Below, piece by piece: positions 12,811-25,933 of a stretch of 64,000 bases of DNA. The stretch is taken from contig CP075495.1 in assembly GCA_021613535.1 (NCBI GenBank), positions 2,542,001 to 2,606,000 of the forward strand, given 5' to 3'. The stretch's first letter is position 1; each line of letters starts with the position of its first letter. The notes below the pieces were generated by a model. That model did no database searches and was not told where the DNA came from. It was given only the letters and a program-made list of their open reading frames with translations. The translations under genes were made by a program, and so were the position numbers. The stretch comes from Adineta vaga. Its lineage: Eukaryota; Rotifera.

Positions 12811-13608
12811 AGAGAGAAGAGAACGAACAAGGACTGTCGTGACGCATGCACAACTAATATTATCACTAGTGAGGAAATAACACGAGATTTTCTTTATCTG
12901 TTGTATTTTCAAGTCATTTCTGTCGAGAGAAGATATTTTGTATGATTTCATAAACTACTGTCGAAACGTGTTTTTTTTTCCTTCCCTTTCAAAGTAATAT
13001 TGGTTTCTCACGCACATCAGACGATTAGATTATTGAAGGAAAATATTTTTTTCTCCTTGATTACATTACATTTTGAAAAGAAGAAGTTTTCCTGATGAAA
13101 TCAGAGTAGAAACACATATTTCAAATATCAACATTGAAATTTGAGATTGTCGATGAACGCAAGAGAAATCGATCTTTATAAACGGATTTTTTTTAAAATC
13201 TTATCCAAAACACCTTTCTTCTAGAAAACATCATTATTATTATTATCATCATCATTATTATTCTTGATGAACTATTTTTCTTGTCGACTACAGAGCAGCA
13301 ACATCTAGAAATAATAAAAGACGATCATTAAAAATTGGAATTTTTATCTGTCCAATAGGAAATATTTCGATAGAAGAATTAATTAAAACTTAAATTTATC
13401 TATAAAACGAATGCAAGTATTTAACGACGGTTTAGATTGAATAGATTAATAAGAAATCATAGATTTTAATTAAGAATATAAATCTAAACATATTTGTTTC
13501 ATTATAGGTTTGTTCAACAGTCACAATTTGCAATTAAATCAATTTTTCTCCTTACTTTCCCATTATCTTATCCCTTAACGTTTTATTCATAACAAATCTT
13601 AGTTCACA

Positions 13609-15136
<1,528 letters not shown>

Positions 15137-15445
15137 TCACAATTACTCATTATCTTTCTCACAAAAAACAAGATCTGCTTAATCACATCGACGACAACAA
15201 CAATAAGAGCCAGCCTTCTTACCTATTCTACCTCAAACAATACAATAACTTTAACTTCTTTCTCTCTCTCTTTCTCTTTCTCTATTTCTTAATTCTCTAG
15301 GCTGGTGGACATATTTTTTTGTACGTTTGGTATTGCCAATTTTGCTTGTTGTCCTTTTTTTTTCTTTCTTTTTTCTTCTTGTCTTCGTTGTACTCATGTT
15401 GTTGTTCTTTTCTTTACAGTGGTTAAACATGTCTGTCAAACACAA

Positions 15446-15472
15446 ACACATACATACATACATACATATGCA
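15446..15472. repeat. (CATA)n microsatellite
   Basis: Tandem CATA units. Confidence 0.85.
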
Positions 15473-15613
15473 GACGTTTTATCTATTTCTCTTATTCCCT
15501 TCAAATCGATACGGGTCATTTCTTGCCTGCATTCTCTCTCTCTCTCTTCTTTCTATGAACTGCTTTTTTTTGCTTGATACCTCTAATATTCTTTTCCATA
15601 ATCGTCAGTAGTT

Positions 15614-15640
15614 ACGTATGTATGTATGTATGTATGTGAA
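15614..15640. repeat. (GTAT)n microsatellite
   Basis: Tandem GTAT units, complementary in sequence to the CATA run 150 bp upstream, so the two could pair in a transcript. Confidence 0.85.
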
Positions 15641-16438
15641 TGTGCATGTGTATGTTTCTCTTAATTGTCGTTTCGTTATGGATCGGGATCGTGTGAACAT
15701 AGTTCTCACACCAGTCTTCTCGTCCTACTTCTACTACTTCAGCTGTTGTGTGTGCGTGTGTGTCTTCTCAGAGCGAACGCAGTTGTTCTAGTCGTTTTAA
15801 TCAGCGCGTGTATCATTGTGTTTTTTTCTTCTTTTTTCTCTTTTTTCTTGTCTCACTGCTCTTTGCTCTGCTGCTAAGTTTTTTTTGTCTTTTTTTTTCT
15901 TGCTGCTTGATCTGTTTGTGTGCGTGTGTGCGTGTTTCGCAGAATGAAGACCAACACAATGTATTTGATGTTTATCTTTTTTTCTCGTTTGGTTCGCTCT
16001 TACTTTTTTTCTCTCTCATTATATACTTACTTATTTAAAATACACACTCAACAGTCTATACAAACAAAAAACAAATAGAAAAATTATTCGTCTAGTTGAT
16101 ATCTTCTTTTCTTTCTTTCTTTTCTTTCTTTTTGTTTTTCTTTTTGATGGGTGGACACATAAAAAAAGAGTTTGCCATTTGGGAACAATGCTATTCTGAT
16201 TTATGATTAAATAACACAAGAAAGAAAAAGTGGGTTTTTCAGTTTGAATTGATTGATTGATTGTCGTATTAAAGATAAAGGAGTAAGAGAAAGAAAAGAA
16301 AAGAAAAAGAAGTAACGGATGATCGCGCCATTTGTCTTACACAGTATGTAAGACATGTGTAAATGAACATGATTTATCTTTTATTTCTCAATGTTTATTA
16401 TTTCTACGTTTCACTTTAGATTAGGATTATTAATAACA

Positions 16439-18265
16439 ATGAGTCAGAATGGTACGACACCTACTACAGATGAAGTATAACATAACATTGTTTGATATTG
16501 GATTAAAACATTTTCTTTCTAAATCGATTTCTATGTAATTTAGAATCGTCCACCAGCATCTATTCCCACTTCTGTATACTTTCCAATGGTGCCAATGTTT
16601 ATTCCATATAACAATGCTAGTTCAGCTAATCAACAATACTATGGTCAAGCATTGTATCCAAATATTGCACCTTATCCATCTAATGGTACTCATCGTCATA
16701 CAAATTATGGTATCGGTTATAATCCATTTTATGCTCCATTTTATCCTACTCAAACAAATCTCTTACCTCCAATGTCTCATATCTCAGGTTCATCAATGTT
16801 AATACCACCACGTCCACTAATGTCATCGTCATTATTCGCACCCAAAACTCAATCTTCAACAGGTTCATTACCGATTGGCAATGATAATGAACGAAATAAA
16901 AATTTAAATATTCGAGAATGTCAATCACCTGTTTTGAATGAAACAAGAAAAGAAAAAAAACCTTTACAAATTATTGAACCAAATGACAATCATAATACAT
17001 CGGAACGAATACGAAAAGATTCATCATCTGCATCTTCATTAATATCTCATCTAGGTAATTCTCTACAATGATCATAAAGCGATCATTTCTTTTTTAATTT
17101 CAGTATCTTCTACACAACACGATCAACATCCTTCTCGTTCAATATCTTCCACATCAGTACAAGAAATTGATTCAGATAGTCTTCAAGATGATTTTCTTAC
17201 ATTCATCGAACAAAAAACGAAAACAACAGCAATGCCAGAATTGAATCCATTTGCAAGTGAATTTTCTTTTGTTAATAGTAAAACTCTTTCCAACGAATTA
17301 CCAATAACAACGAATGGTATTGATCATCTTCCAGTATCAAATGAAAATCAATCATCTTATCGTTTATTATTCGATAATTTAATTGAAAAAAGTCTTGAAT
17401 CGATTGAAGCAATTAAAAAATCGGCAAAGTAGAAAAGACTTCTCGAACAAGACAAAACTCTTCATCATTATCTTTTCTTTATCTTCCATAGGAAAACATC
17501 TGTTAACGATATATCTGTGCAATGTAATCAAATCAATGATTGTGTCAATCGTTCAACACAAACAGTAGATCAAACCAATCATGTGGATCTTATTACTGAT
17601 TATAGTCTACGTACCGTATGTTATACTAATAAGAAAATAATTCATTGAATTATGACGTTATATATCATTCTAGATCAAATTAATGGATGAATTACTTGCA
17701 AATTTTCGAAATCTTTATTCTTATGAATATCAGAATGAATGTAAAACAATGGCACAAACATGTGATGAATTACGTCATTTAATTTTATTTATTCATCGTC
17801 TTACATCATCTTTATCAGATCATAAGGAAGAGAAATATTCTTTAGGAACTGATGCAACAAATCCATTTAGTATTCTAATACAAGATCTTACTAATGATAC
17901 GACAAATATTCCTAAATATCCAATTCTATCACATAATGTTGGACGTGGTACACGTCGTTTAATAACATCAACAACTCATCCATCGATACCATCATTTTCA
18001 TGTCGACAGATTGATCCAGTTACAATAAATCGAACAAAAGTATAATCTTATTTTAAAACAATTCAAACTATTTCTCTTCTTACATTATTAGTTATGTTTA
18101 CTATGTCAAAAACCACTTGATGATGGCGTTGATAATAATGATGATATTATGCATAAATTAGTATGTCATTTGTTTTACTGAGAGAACTTTGTTTTACTAT
18201 ATAATCTCGTTTTGTTCTAGTGTCGCTCATTGATATCTCGTCCAAATATGTCCACTAATACATGA
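16439..18265 (+). CDS. uncharacterised low-complexity protein with C-terminal CxxC
   Basis: Exons 16439-16474, 16544-17054, 17104-17428, 17492-17615, 17674-18039, 18092-18160 and 18221-18265 join in frame to about 490 residues. I do not recognise the family. The first third is Tyr/Pro/Asn-rich (PMVPMFIPYN, YNPFYAPFYP), suggesting disorder or condensate-type sequence. The middle is Ser/Thr-rich and acidic with likely phosphosites. A helical segment follows (YRLLFDNLIEKSLESIEAIKKSAK), then a predicted helical region LMDELLANFRNLYSYEYQNE. The C-terminus has LCLLCQKPLDDG followed by one more Cys, perhaps half a zinc site. The acceptor CGTTTCACTTTAG lies just upstream of the start, compatible with leader splicing. 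The intron phases all agree, which supports a real gene. Confidence 0.7.
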
Positions 18266-19244
18266 TTGAGAACATATATGTTTTGAATCACGTCCTGTTT
18301 TGTTTTTGTATCTTGGTCGGATAGAATTGTCTGGTGAGAAGTTTATCTTCTGTTTCTTTTCTTTTTTTCGAAACACATAGATCTATGTGTGAATGAATAT
18401 ATATGGTGATATTATGTTTCTTTCCTTGAATGTGCATTATTATTATTATTATCCTTGATTGTTCTTTCTTTTTCTATATAAAAGTTAAAAAAAAAGTGTT
18501 CTATTTGTATTAAAGAAAAAGATTACTGGATGAATGATATATTATTTTCTATGAATATAATTGTAAAAGATCATTTTTGTTAGAAACCAAATTCCAGTTC
18601 GTTTAGTTTACATTGATCGAGGTACTATACAACGGAAGTCATCATTTACTTTATTCATATTCGAGATATTTATTCCGGCACTCTACGAATTTATCTTCTT
18701 GGTTATGTTTCTATAATGAACTATTGTCAAGTAAAAGATAAGATGAGCGGAAAAGGATGTTCATACTGTTTTGCTAAGATATACATTCTTATTCTTCAAT
18801 TCTTTTTTTGATCCGGAAATTCTTTTTAATCAGTCATTGTAACATAAACAGAAACGATTTTCAATAGATGGCGGAAGATCTCACTATCTTCATATCATAT
18901 CGTTTGCACTCTAGCGATATAAAAAAAAGTTTTTATTTCAAAACAATTGTTAAAAAAGTATAAATTAGATTTATTATTAATTATGTTTAAAATATCCAAT
19001 AAACAAATTTATTTAAAAGTCGAAAAATGAAGGCAACATCGTCTTCTTCTTAACAGAGGTATTATCATACTAATGGCGATATGTTGTACCGTATTATTAT
19101 GAAGAGTATGCGACGTAAATACTTTCTCATTTCACTGTTTCTTCATTATGTTTTATACATCGTTTCTGAAATCTTGATCATCAGACATATTTATTCTTTT
19201 CTAGAAAATTTCCTTTTTAACATATTTCGATTTTACGTACTAAT
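18266..19244. other. intergenic, no gene seen
   Basis: Downstream of the uncharacterised gene and upstream of eIF5A. It is AT-rich with a TAT trinucleotide run near 18440. A TTTTCTAG at about 19196-19203 lies about 40 bp before the eIF5A ATG and could be a 5'-UTR or trans-splice acceptor. Confidence 0.55.
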
Positions 19245-19902
19245 ATGGCCGAAAATACAGCTGCCGCTCATGATGACCATGATGAAGATTTCACACAGGG
19301 AGATGCTGGAGCATCTGCAACGTAAGTCTTTTTTCGAAGATTTTCTTCGGATTAAGATTTGAATATTTCTAGCTACCCGCAACAATGTTCAGCATTACGT
19401 AAAAACGGCTATGTTATGTTAAAAAATCGCCCATGTAAAATCATGGAAATGTCGACATCAAAAACCGGCAAACATGGTCATGCTAAAGTATGAATTGATT
19501 TTTAGAAGATAACCAAGAACAATTTCGTTCTTTAGGTTCATATGGTTGGTATTGATATTTTCACAGGAAAAAAATACGAAGATATCTGTCCTTCAACACA
19601 TAACATGAGTGTTCCAAATGTTAAACGTATTGAATATTCAGTAAGAGATATTTGGCCAAACACAAAAATAAAAATCGCCTTTTTGGTTTTTTCAGTTGAT
19701 TGATGTTGATAATGAAGGTTATGTTTCATTAATGGATGATGGTTCGGACACACGTAGTGATATCAAACTTCCTGAAGGTGAATTAGGTCAAGAAATTCGT
19801 ACTAAATTCGAAGCCGGTGATGCATTGAAAGTTACGGTTCTTCAAGCACTCGGTGAAGAAGCTATCATGTCATACAAACCAGATCAAGAATCAAGAAAAT
19901 AA
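19245..19902 (+). CDS. EIF5A: translation factor eIF5A
   Basis: Cytosolic translation factor that relieves ribosome stalling, notably at polyproline, and aids termination. It is the only protein carrying hypusine. Exons 19245-19321, 19373-19487, 19536-19640 and 19696-19902 encode 167 residues. After an acidic N-terminus ([18 protein letters not shown]) comes the SH3-like domain [19 protein letters not shown] and the hypusination loop [12 protein letters not shown], with the modified Lys at residue 59. [20 protein letters not shown] and the C-terminal OB-fold ([23 protein letters not shown]) follow. It is slightly longer than the usual 150-160 residues because of an extended tail (YKPDQESRK). 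Confidence 0.97.
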
Positions 19903-20444
19903 ACAGTTTTTTTTTCATTTACACATCACTACTCTTTCTCTTTTCGTCTTGTTACTATGTCATCAGCTATTTTATCTTTTATGTGAAACCAAGTTCTTGC
20001 ATCATTGATTAAACATGAAAAGAAAAAAAGAAAAAGAAAAAACAAACAAACAAAATAGAGAAGAGAAATTGATCATCTTTTTTTTTGTCATATCAAAGTA
20101 GTTACAATCATTTTAACTTGAAGAAGAAAAAAAAATTCATACACACATAAATACTAATCAGAAACATTTATTCACTTCTTTTTTTTACTGTGAACTTGTG
20201 ATATTCTCGCATATTTAGATTGCATTGATTCCTTTTCTGCTCTTATTTTCATTGTTAGTTTTATTTTTATTACATATACATATATATTTACTAAAAAAAA
20301 ATTTCGATGATAAGGAGGTGATGGTTAAATTCATCTTTAGTGCTTTATTGAATGTTCGAAAGGAAGGAAGAAAAAATATGACCAAGATGATGTACATGAA
20401 ATCAACGTAAGAAGTCTATAGAAAACAATTGATTTCTGTATTAA
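19903..20444. other. convergent intergenic spacer
   Basis: Lies between the 3' ends of eIF5A (+) and the PPIL6-type gene (-). It is A/T-homopolymer-rich and probably consists of two 3' UTRs. No gene seen. Confidence 0.6.
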
Positions 20445-21539
20445 TTAATCTTCATCTACTTGATATGTTCCACAATTGGCAATTTGAATCACTTTTATTG
20501 GACGTTGATTGATTGTTTCCATACGTTCAAGTTTATCTAACGTATCAAAACCTTCAATAACACGACCAAAAGCTACAAAACGTTTGTTCATCCATTGACA
20601 TGTGTCCGATAATGTAATATAAAATTGACTTCCATTCGAATGTCGATAGCCTTTATTTGCCATACCTAATACATAACGAAACTTCGATTTTTCAGAATCA
20701 TACTGATGTTATAATTACTTACCAGAATGCCTCGTTGATTATGTTCAATGGTAAACGCTTCATCGGGAAATGTTTCACCATAGATAGATTCTCCACCATT
20801 ACCTCTTCCACCTCGAATATCTCCACCTAGAAATCATGAGAAAAAAAACGAATGGATCTGAATTATCGTAAAGTTTCGAATTTCTAACCCTGAATCCAAC
20901 CATTTGGTACAATACGATGCATAATTGAATGTTTATAATGAAGTATTGTACCCGTTTTTTCACTTTGTCCTTTATCACCTGTACATAATGCTCGAAAATT
21001 TGCACATGTTTCAGGTACTTGTTCATCAAATAATTCGAAAACTAAACGTCCAATTTCGGTTTTCTGTGATGTTTCTCGATCTTCAATTTGAAAATCGAGA
21101 AAGCAAAAACTATTTTTACCATCATTACGATCATATCGACGTCTAAAATAAATCGTAGTTAAACTTTACTTCTTTTCTTTTCCCAATCATCATACTTGTA
21201 ATCTTCATTGGAAAATACATCTAATAGATCATTAGCACGAAAATCTGTATGATCAAATGTTGTTTTAGCCCAATTAAGAAATTGTTCAGCATTTCCTAAT
21301 AATTTTTTATCAATAAAAACCATACAATTATTATTAAATGCCCATGTTTCACCACGTAATTCCGTACGTTTCTTTCGAATAAATGAATTCCAATCATATT
21401 CAAGCAATGGATGAAGTTCCGAATGAGCTATTTGTTTTGCATGTGTACGTGTTATATCTTCTAAACAATGTTTAGCAACTTGATACTCATCAGAATTTAA
21501 AAGACCATATATAACTATATCAAACGATGGAAGTGCCAT
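20445..21539 (-). CDS. PPIL6: PPIL6-type cyclophilin
   Basis: Peptidyl-prolyl cis-trans isomerase-like protein with the N-terminal extension typical of PPIL6. Exons (minus strand) are 21539-21196, 21142-20889, 20826-20723 and a last exon ending at 20445. The N-terminal 115 residues (MALPSFDIVIYGLL, YDWNSFIRKKRTELRGETWAF) precede a cyclophilin domain: FCFLDFQIED, GRLVFELFDEQVPETCANFRALCTG, HYKHSIMHRIVPNGWIQGGDIRGGRG, GESIYGETFPDEAF, MANKGYRHSNGSQFYITL and FVAFGRVIEGFDTL. The catalytic Arg of HRIV is kept. Trp of the cyclosporin site is replaced (RFVAFG), as in PPIL6. The junction before MANKG is odd. The typical 57-nt intron (20666-20722) leaves the frame off by one, while an acceptor 16 nt upstream (41-nt intron) keeps frame but inserts FRYVL. 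Confidence 0.88.
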
Positions 21540-21717
21540 AATACAAATGAAAATGATGTTAAAATGTTACTTAGCAACAAGAAATGAATGTGGAAGAGAA
21601 GAGAAGAGAACAAATCAAGAGTGTATTTATTTTCTCGCACGGAATTCTACTCGATAAGTGTAGATGGCACTATGAAACATTTTTTACGTTTAAAAGAAAT
21701 TGAAATAAAGAAAAACT

Positions 21718-22659
21718 CTATGCAGAATTAACAGTATTGTCAATCAATGATAAAATCATTTGTGTTAAAGGTTGATCTCGTTTTTCTAATTGTTCTATCA
21801 CATCAAAATGATCGAAATTATCCATTTGAAGGATTTTAACATTAGTAAAACCGATCTGTTCTAAATATGAACCATATCGACGATTTTGTTCATGAAAACT
21901 CGGAGGATCATATTGACCATGCACACATAGAATTGCTACATTGTTCAAAGCTGACCAATAATCATCTTTGATACGATATAATGAACTGATATTTTGAGCA
22001 GTTAATGTAGTCATACCAAGTGGTTGATTGATATAAGTAGACACAAGTGGAATAAGATCATAAACACCAGAAATAAGAAAGAAACCGGCAAATATTTCAT
22101 GATCAATATTATATTTTTCTTTCCAATTAATCAGTAAAAGCGTTGAAGAAAGATGTGCACCAGCTGAATGACCACAAATATATATTTTAGTCGAAAATTT
22201 CATTGCCAATCTCAAAATTTTAACTAAAGCTTGTTCAATACATCGAATAATTTGATCCATTGTTGCATGTGGAGCAAGTGGATAACCGACGACAGCTGTT
22301 ACAATCTGTGCATCACTCATTGTTTGGGCCATGAAAGCACTTTCATTTCGAGAAAGAAATTGCCAATAACCTCCATGTATGTAAACAAAAATAGCTTTTA
22401 TTTCACTCATATCACTGATGGGTAAATCTGTTTTAGTATTTGATGGAAAATAGAAATCAACAAAATGATCAGATAATGAAGTTATTGGATCAACAATCGA
22501 ATTTAATAAACAAGGTATATGAGCTCGTGCAGCTTGTGTAGCATTTGTTATAGTTTTAACATGAGATTGAATGACTTTTTCTGCATCATGGAATCGATGA
22601 GACCATCGAGATGGTGAATACGCATAATCAGCATCGATATCTGTTGTTGTTTGTGTCAT
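21718..22659 (-). CDS. AFMID: kynurenine (arylformamide) formamidase
   Basis: Hydrolyses N-formylkynurenine to kynurenine and formate in tryptophan catabolism; probably cytosolic. The 313-residue alpha/beta hydrolase has the oxyanion motif HGGYW at residues 95-99, nucleophile Ser165 in GHSAG, a likely acid Asp251 in HGQYDPP and catalytic His284 in DNFDHFD. It begins DYAYSPSRW, a block typical of animal AFMID. It is a single exon, unlike most genes around it. CTCTCGCTTAG abuts the ATG directly, so a leader could be spliced right onto the start codon. It lies 178 bp upstream of the PPIL6-type gene on the same strand. Confidence 0.93.
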   Translation of the reverse strand: MTQTTTDIDADYAYSPSRWSHRFHDAEKVIQSHVKTITNATQAARAHIPCLLNSIVDPITSLSDHFVDFYFPSNTKTDLPISDMSEIKAIFVYIHGGYWQFLSRNESAFMAQTMSDAQIVTAVVGYPLAPHATMDQIIRCIEQALVKILRLAMKFSTKIYICGHSAGAHLSSTLLLINWKEKYNIDHEIFAGFFLISGVYDLIPLVSTYINQPLGMTTLTAQNISSLYRIKDDYWSALNNVAILCVHGQYDPPSFHEQNRRYGSYLEQIGFTNVKILQMDNFDHFDVIEQLEKRDQPLTQMILSLIDNTVNSA

Positions 22660-23127
22660 CTAAGCGAGAGAAAAGGCAATTTCCATAAATCGTTGATTTT
22701 TCAAGGATTTGAATATAGAATTTCTTGTTAATCACCAGAATAAAAACGTCTACAATATTTTGTTATTTTTATCAGATAAAGAAAAAACGAAACAACTGAT
22801 AGGCTAAGTAAACCTATCTGTATCGTATTCTTATTGATTCTCAATGGTTTAGTTTTACCAATGCAAACGATATAAATATATCTAAATAATTCGTCGGTTC
22901 TTTTTCTTCGTTCGTTAGGTGTCAGACAATAATGGTGTTTAGATTTCCAATCTAACGATTCGTTTCTTTTATTTTTGTACTAGAATGAATATATCTTATT
23001 TACATTCTCGAACATCAACTTAAAATCTCTTTTTATTCTCCTTTCTTCGTTTATCGATAAACTATATAGTTATATGCATTTATTGATAATAACAATTGAA
23101 TAAGAGACAAGAACGAAATTCGTCGAA
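22660..23127. other. divergent promoter region
   Basis: 468 bp between divergent AFMID (-) and B-box/propeller gene 1 (+). AT-rich. No gene seen. Confidence 0.55.
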
Positions 23128-24675
23128 ATGTCGAATCTTCTCTGTGAAGATGATGATTGTAATCAACTAATTGTTGCTAAATGTATGCATTGTGATCAGC
23201 ATTTATGTTTAAAATGTTTAACTCGACATCAACAACCGATCGAAACACAAATTTGTCAATTAACAAATGATATGAATAAATTATTATCCTTATCATCAGT
23301 AAATATCAATAATAACCAATCAAATCATCCACAAATTCATGCAAATAAACAATATAAACTAGTTTTAGAACAAATTGATCAATGGGAAAAGACAATGACA
23401 GAAAAATTAAATGATTTAGTTTCACGTGCACGTCAATCATTACAAAATTCATTCGAACAACTTTCATTTGAAATCGAAGAATGGTCAACAGAAAAACAAG
23501 TTGAATTACAACAATTATCCGAAGAGATTGGTAAATATTTTCCTCTTTTTTTCCAAAGAAAACTTCTTTCTATCGAAATCATATTTCATTTAGAACAATT
23601 ATCATCTGAAATGAACGATAAATCAGATATTCGAATGAAAGTTGATACATACAATCGACAAATACAAAAATCTATGAAAGAATATGAATATGCACATGTT
23701 GAATTAAATCTTATTAATACTGATTTAATCCTATTTCCATCGACAGCATTACAATTATTTCATTTATTTGAACATTCAATCAATTTTGATCTATCATTTA
23801 TTCATGATCCAGCTCAGATTTGTTTTGATGCATCTGTAATATCATCATCATCAACATCTTCATCACCATCGAATTCTTCTATACGTCGAGAGAAAATGTT
23901 TTTACCAAGTGTTTTAGTTAGTTCACAAAATCGTATTCTTCTTTTTTCCAATAAAACTAAACAATTATATATTTTTGCAACTAATGGAACATTAATCGAT
24001 CAATTTACTTGGGATCATAGTGATATCGTTGACATCTGTTACGATTTCTGTTCATCAACATTTCTCGATGATTTCTTTTTTGTTTTATCAACCAATGGAA
24101 GTATCTATTTATTAGAATATCATGTAGATCAACATACATATACATGGTCAAAAATGATTGCCGTTAATAATCAAACATATTACACACAAATCTTATGTGA
24201 TTCAAAATTATCTTATTTATATTTATTTATGTCAAGTAAACATCGACTTGATCAATGGACAATTAATCCAACAAAACGAAATCTCATTCATTGTTCAAAT
24301 CAATTGATTATAACGAATGATCATGTTGAACATTTATGTACATCAGATCAACAATTAGCTTTGTTATTACGTGATAAACAAAAAGTTTTAAATTATCGTA
24401 TTGAATTACGACATTTTACTGATTTACTTGTTACAATATGTTCTATAACACTCGATCGATTATCAAGACCAATGAAACTATTTTATGATAATCGTCATGG
24501 TTTTATTTTAGCTCATGGAAATCAATTATGTTCATTTGGAAACGATGGAGAAATGATATCAAAACGTACTTTCGAAGATATTCAAGAAATTAAACGAGCA
24601 ACATTTTGTCAACGATCCACTTGTGCTATTCTAACAGATAATGAGCAACTCTTATTTTATATACTTTCGAAATAA
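23128..24675 (+). CDS. B-box-like zinc finger / coiled coil / propeller protein 1
   Basis: Intronless 515-residue TRIM-like protein without a RING. The N-terminal zinc module has spacing C6-x4-C11-x7-C19-x2-C22-x4-C27-x2-C30-x3-H34, resembling a B-box. A coiled-coil region (about 70-210; LEQIDQWEKTMTEKLNDLV) follows. The C-terminal half of about 270 residues has repeated beta-strand-like units (ILLFSNKTKQLYIFATNG, FVLSTNGSIYLLEY, LYLFMSSKHRLDQW, AILTDNEQLLFYIL) suggesting a beta-propeller related to NHL domains. The gene at 27682-28986 has the same architecture and finger spacing. Function unknown; families like this are ubiquitin-ligase or scaffold proteins, but with no RING ligase activity cannot be assumed. 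Confidence 0.8.
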   Translation: MSNLLCEDDDCNQLIVAKCMHCDQHLCLKCLTRHQQPIETQICQLTNDMNKLLSLSSVNINNNQSNHPQIHANKQYKLVLEQIDQWEKTMTEKLNDLVSRARQSLQNSFEQLSFEIEEWSTEKQVELQQLSEEIGKYFPLFFQRKLLSIEIIFHLEQLSSEMNDKSDIRMKVDTYNRQIQKSMKEYEYAHVELNLINTDLILFPSTALQLFHLFEHSINFDLSFIHDPAQICFDASVISSSSTSSSPSNSSIRREKMFLPSVLVSSQNRILLFSNKTKQLYIFATNGTLIDQFTWDHSDIVDICYDFCSSTFLDDFFFVLSTNGSIYLLEYHVDQHTYTWSKMIAVNNQTYYTQILCDSKLSYLYLFMSSKHRLDQWTINPTKRNLIHCSNQLIITNDHVEHLCTSDQQLALLLRDKQKVLNYRIELRHFTDLLVTICSITLDRLSRPMKLFYDNRHGFILAHGNQLCSFGNDGEMISKRTFEDIQEIKRATFCQRSTCAILTDNEQLLFYILSK

Positions 24676-24882
24676 AATTTTAGATTGTTTCTTTTCTGAC
24701 ATAAAGATTGTTCATGAAAAATGTTTTCCAACACGGCTTTTCATGCTTGTTGGACGATAATGAATTTGATTTATTCGTTGAATAAAAATCATAGCAAAAA
24801 TATATCTACATTGATAGTGTTTCATATAACAAAATCAGGAGAATGTGAAGTAAAATAACTTGTATTAAAAAAATAAAAATTT

Positions 24883-25867
24883 CTAGGACGAGAACATATC
24901 ATCGAGAAGACTTTGAGACTCGGGTGTCATTGGTGCTAAATCTGTATTATGAAAGAATTGATCAGAATTAGAATTTGTTTCATTCAATTGATCTTCATTG
25001 TCATCAGAAAAGGAAGAAGAAGAGACAATAACAACACTAGGTTTCGTTGGTAATGGTACATGCTTGATTTCAACAACATTTCCTGTCAATCGACGTTCTT
25101 GATCTTCGTTGTACAATGCTAAATTTTTCAAAACGAATGATTTATCATCATCAATCATATGTAATGGACCAAACTTTGTAATAAGTCGTTCACGTTCCTA
25201 TAAATATACTCATTCGTTTTGATTGTTTTCGAGAAAGAAAATAGCTGAATCATCCGATGATTTACTTGTATCATCAATTGATCATGGAAATGTTTTAATT
25301 GTCGTTGAAATGCAAAATTTGGATCAACTAATGTTCGTACACCTCGAAGACTATTGATTACATCAGACCATGATACACCAGTAATTGTCATTAAATAAAT
25401 ACAAGCTATCGATGGACTTCGACTTTTACCTTCCACACTAAATTAAATCAAAGCTAATGAATAATTCATTTGTTTTTCGTAGACATACCAATGTATGAGA
25501 ACTTTGCCTTGATTAAGACGAGCATTGTGTATAAAATCATTACATTGTGCAGTATATTGTAATAAATCTTGCGAAATATGATCTTTAGCAGGAATTAATA
25601 GATATTGTCGGTGCTAGAACAAGGCAAAGTATACTTTGAATACGGATATCATATTCTACTTCATTTACTTCAAATGGACTAATTGGATTCTTTTGTATTG
25701 AAATAACATGTGTAATACCAAATTCATCTAATACTTTTCCTTGTCGAGCAACGAGTGCACTGGTAACATACAGACCGGATGCAACCTAAACGAAAAAAAA
25801 CAAACTCCTTCTGAAAATCATTTTTCTACAATAGAATTCTTTCTACTTCGCTCATTCCTTGACCCAT
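24883..25867 (-). CDS. DUSP22: dual-specificity phosphatase, DUSP22/DUSP15-like
   Basis: Protein phosphatase of the atypical small DUSP group. It starts MGQGMSE, the N-myristoylation signal shared with DUSP15/22, then VASGLYVTSALVARQGKVL and ITHVISIQ. Blocks in order are YLLIPAKDHISQDL (general-acid Asp), the P-loop HCVEGKSRSPS (HCx5R, with the Cys split by an intron), ACIYLMTITGVSW and a NPNFAFQRQL-type helix (here DPNFAFQRQL). The C-terminal tail (about 90 residues) is Ser/Asp-rich, FSDDNEDQLNETNSNSD, and longer than usual. There are five short exons. Its start lies only 66 bp after the stop of the pseudouridine synthase gene on the same strand, which suggests a shared primary transcript. 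Confidence 0.9.
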
Positions 25868-25933
25868 TTTGATCGCTGTTGATTATTCTCTTAACATCTA
25901 GAAAAACAAACAGTTTTGAACGTTTTTATTCTA
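25868..25933 (-). promoter_or_regulatory. candidate intercistronic region with trans-splice acceptor
   Basis: On the minus strand, after the upstream gene's TGA, there is a polyadenylation hexamer AATAAA (25930-25925). A pyrimidine tract TGTTTGTTTTTCTAG follows, with AG at 25899-25898, 30 nt before the phosphatase ATG. This is the arrangement expected for an operon resolved by spliced-leader trans-splicing, which is known in bdelloid rotifers. Seen: the motifs. Inferred: their use. Confidence 0.6.

Larger units (their letters stand above)
8880..13608. other. 4.7 kb intergenic region, microsatellite-rich
   Basis: The longest gene-free stretch of the window. No exon, tRNA or transposon was recognised. 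From about 10.5 kb onward it becomes CT/TTC-rich, with CA, CT, GTG and GATA runs. Short patches around 11300-11950 have more CG dinucleotides than the surroundings. It probably holds the 5' leader and promoter of the G-protein beta gene. A pyrimidine-tract AG lies just before its ATG (AATCTTAG ending at 13602), so an untranslated exon or trans-splice acceptor is possible. Confidence 0.55.
15137..16438. other. intergenic, low-complexity
   Basis: 1.3 kb after the Gbeta stop. It is pyrimidine-rich with long T and CT tracts, CATA repeats (about 15446-15472) and GTAT repeats (about 15614-15638). It presumably contains the Gbeta 3' UTR and the promoter of the next gene. Reading frames here are poly-Phe/Leu/Ser artefacts. 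Confidence 0.6.

Noticed and set aside
15446-15640. CATA and GTAT repeats as a CRISPR-like or structured array
   Set aside because: Simple tetranucleotide microsatellites with no spacers; eukaryotic context.
15251-16219. Poly-Phe/Leu frames after Gbeta that look like membrane proteins
   Set aside because: The hydrophobicity comes from T-rich tracts; no sustained codon pattern or splice sites.
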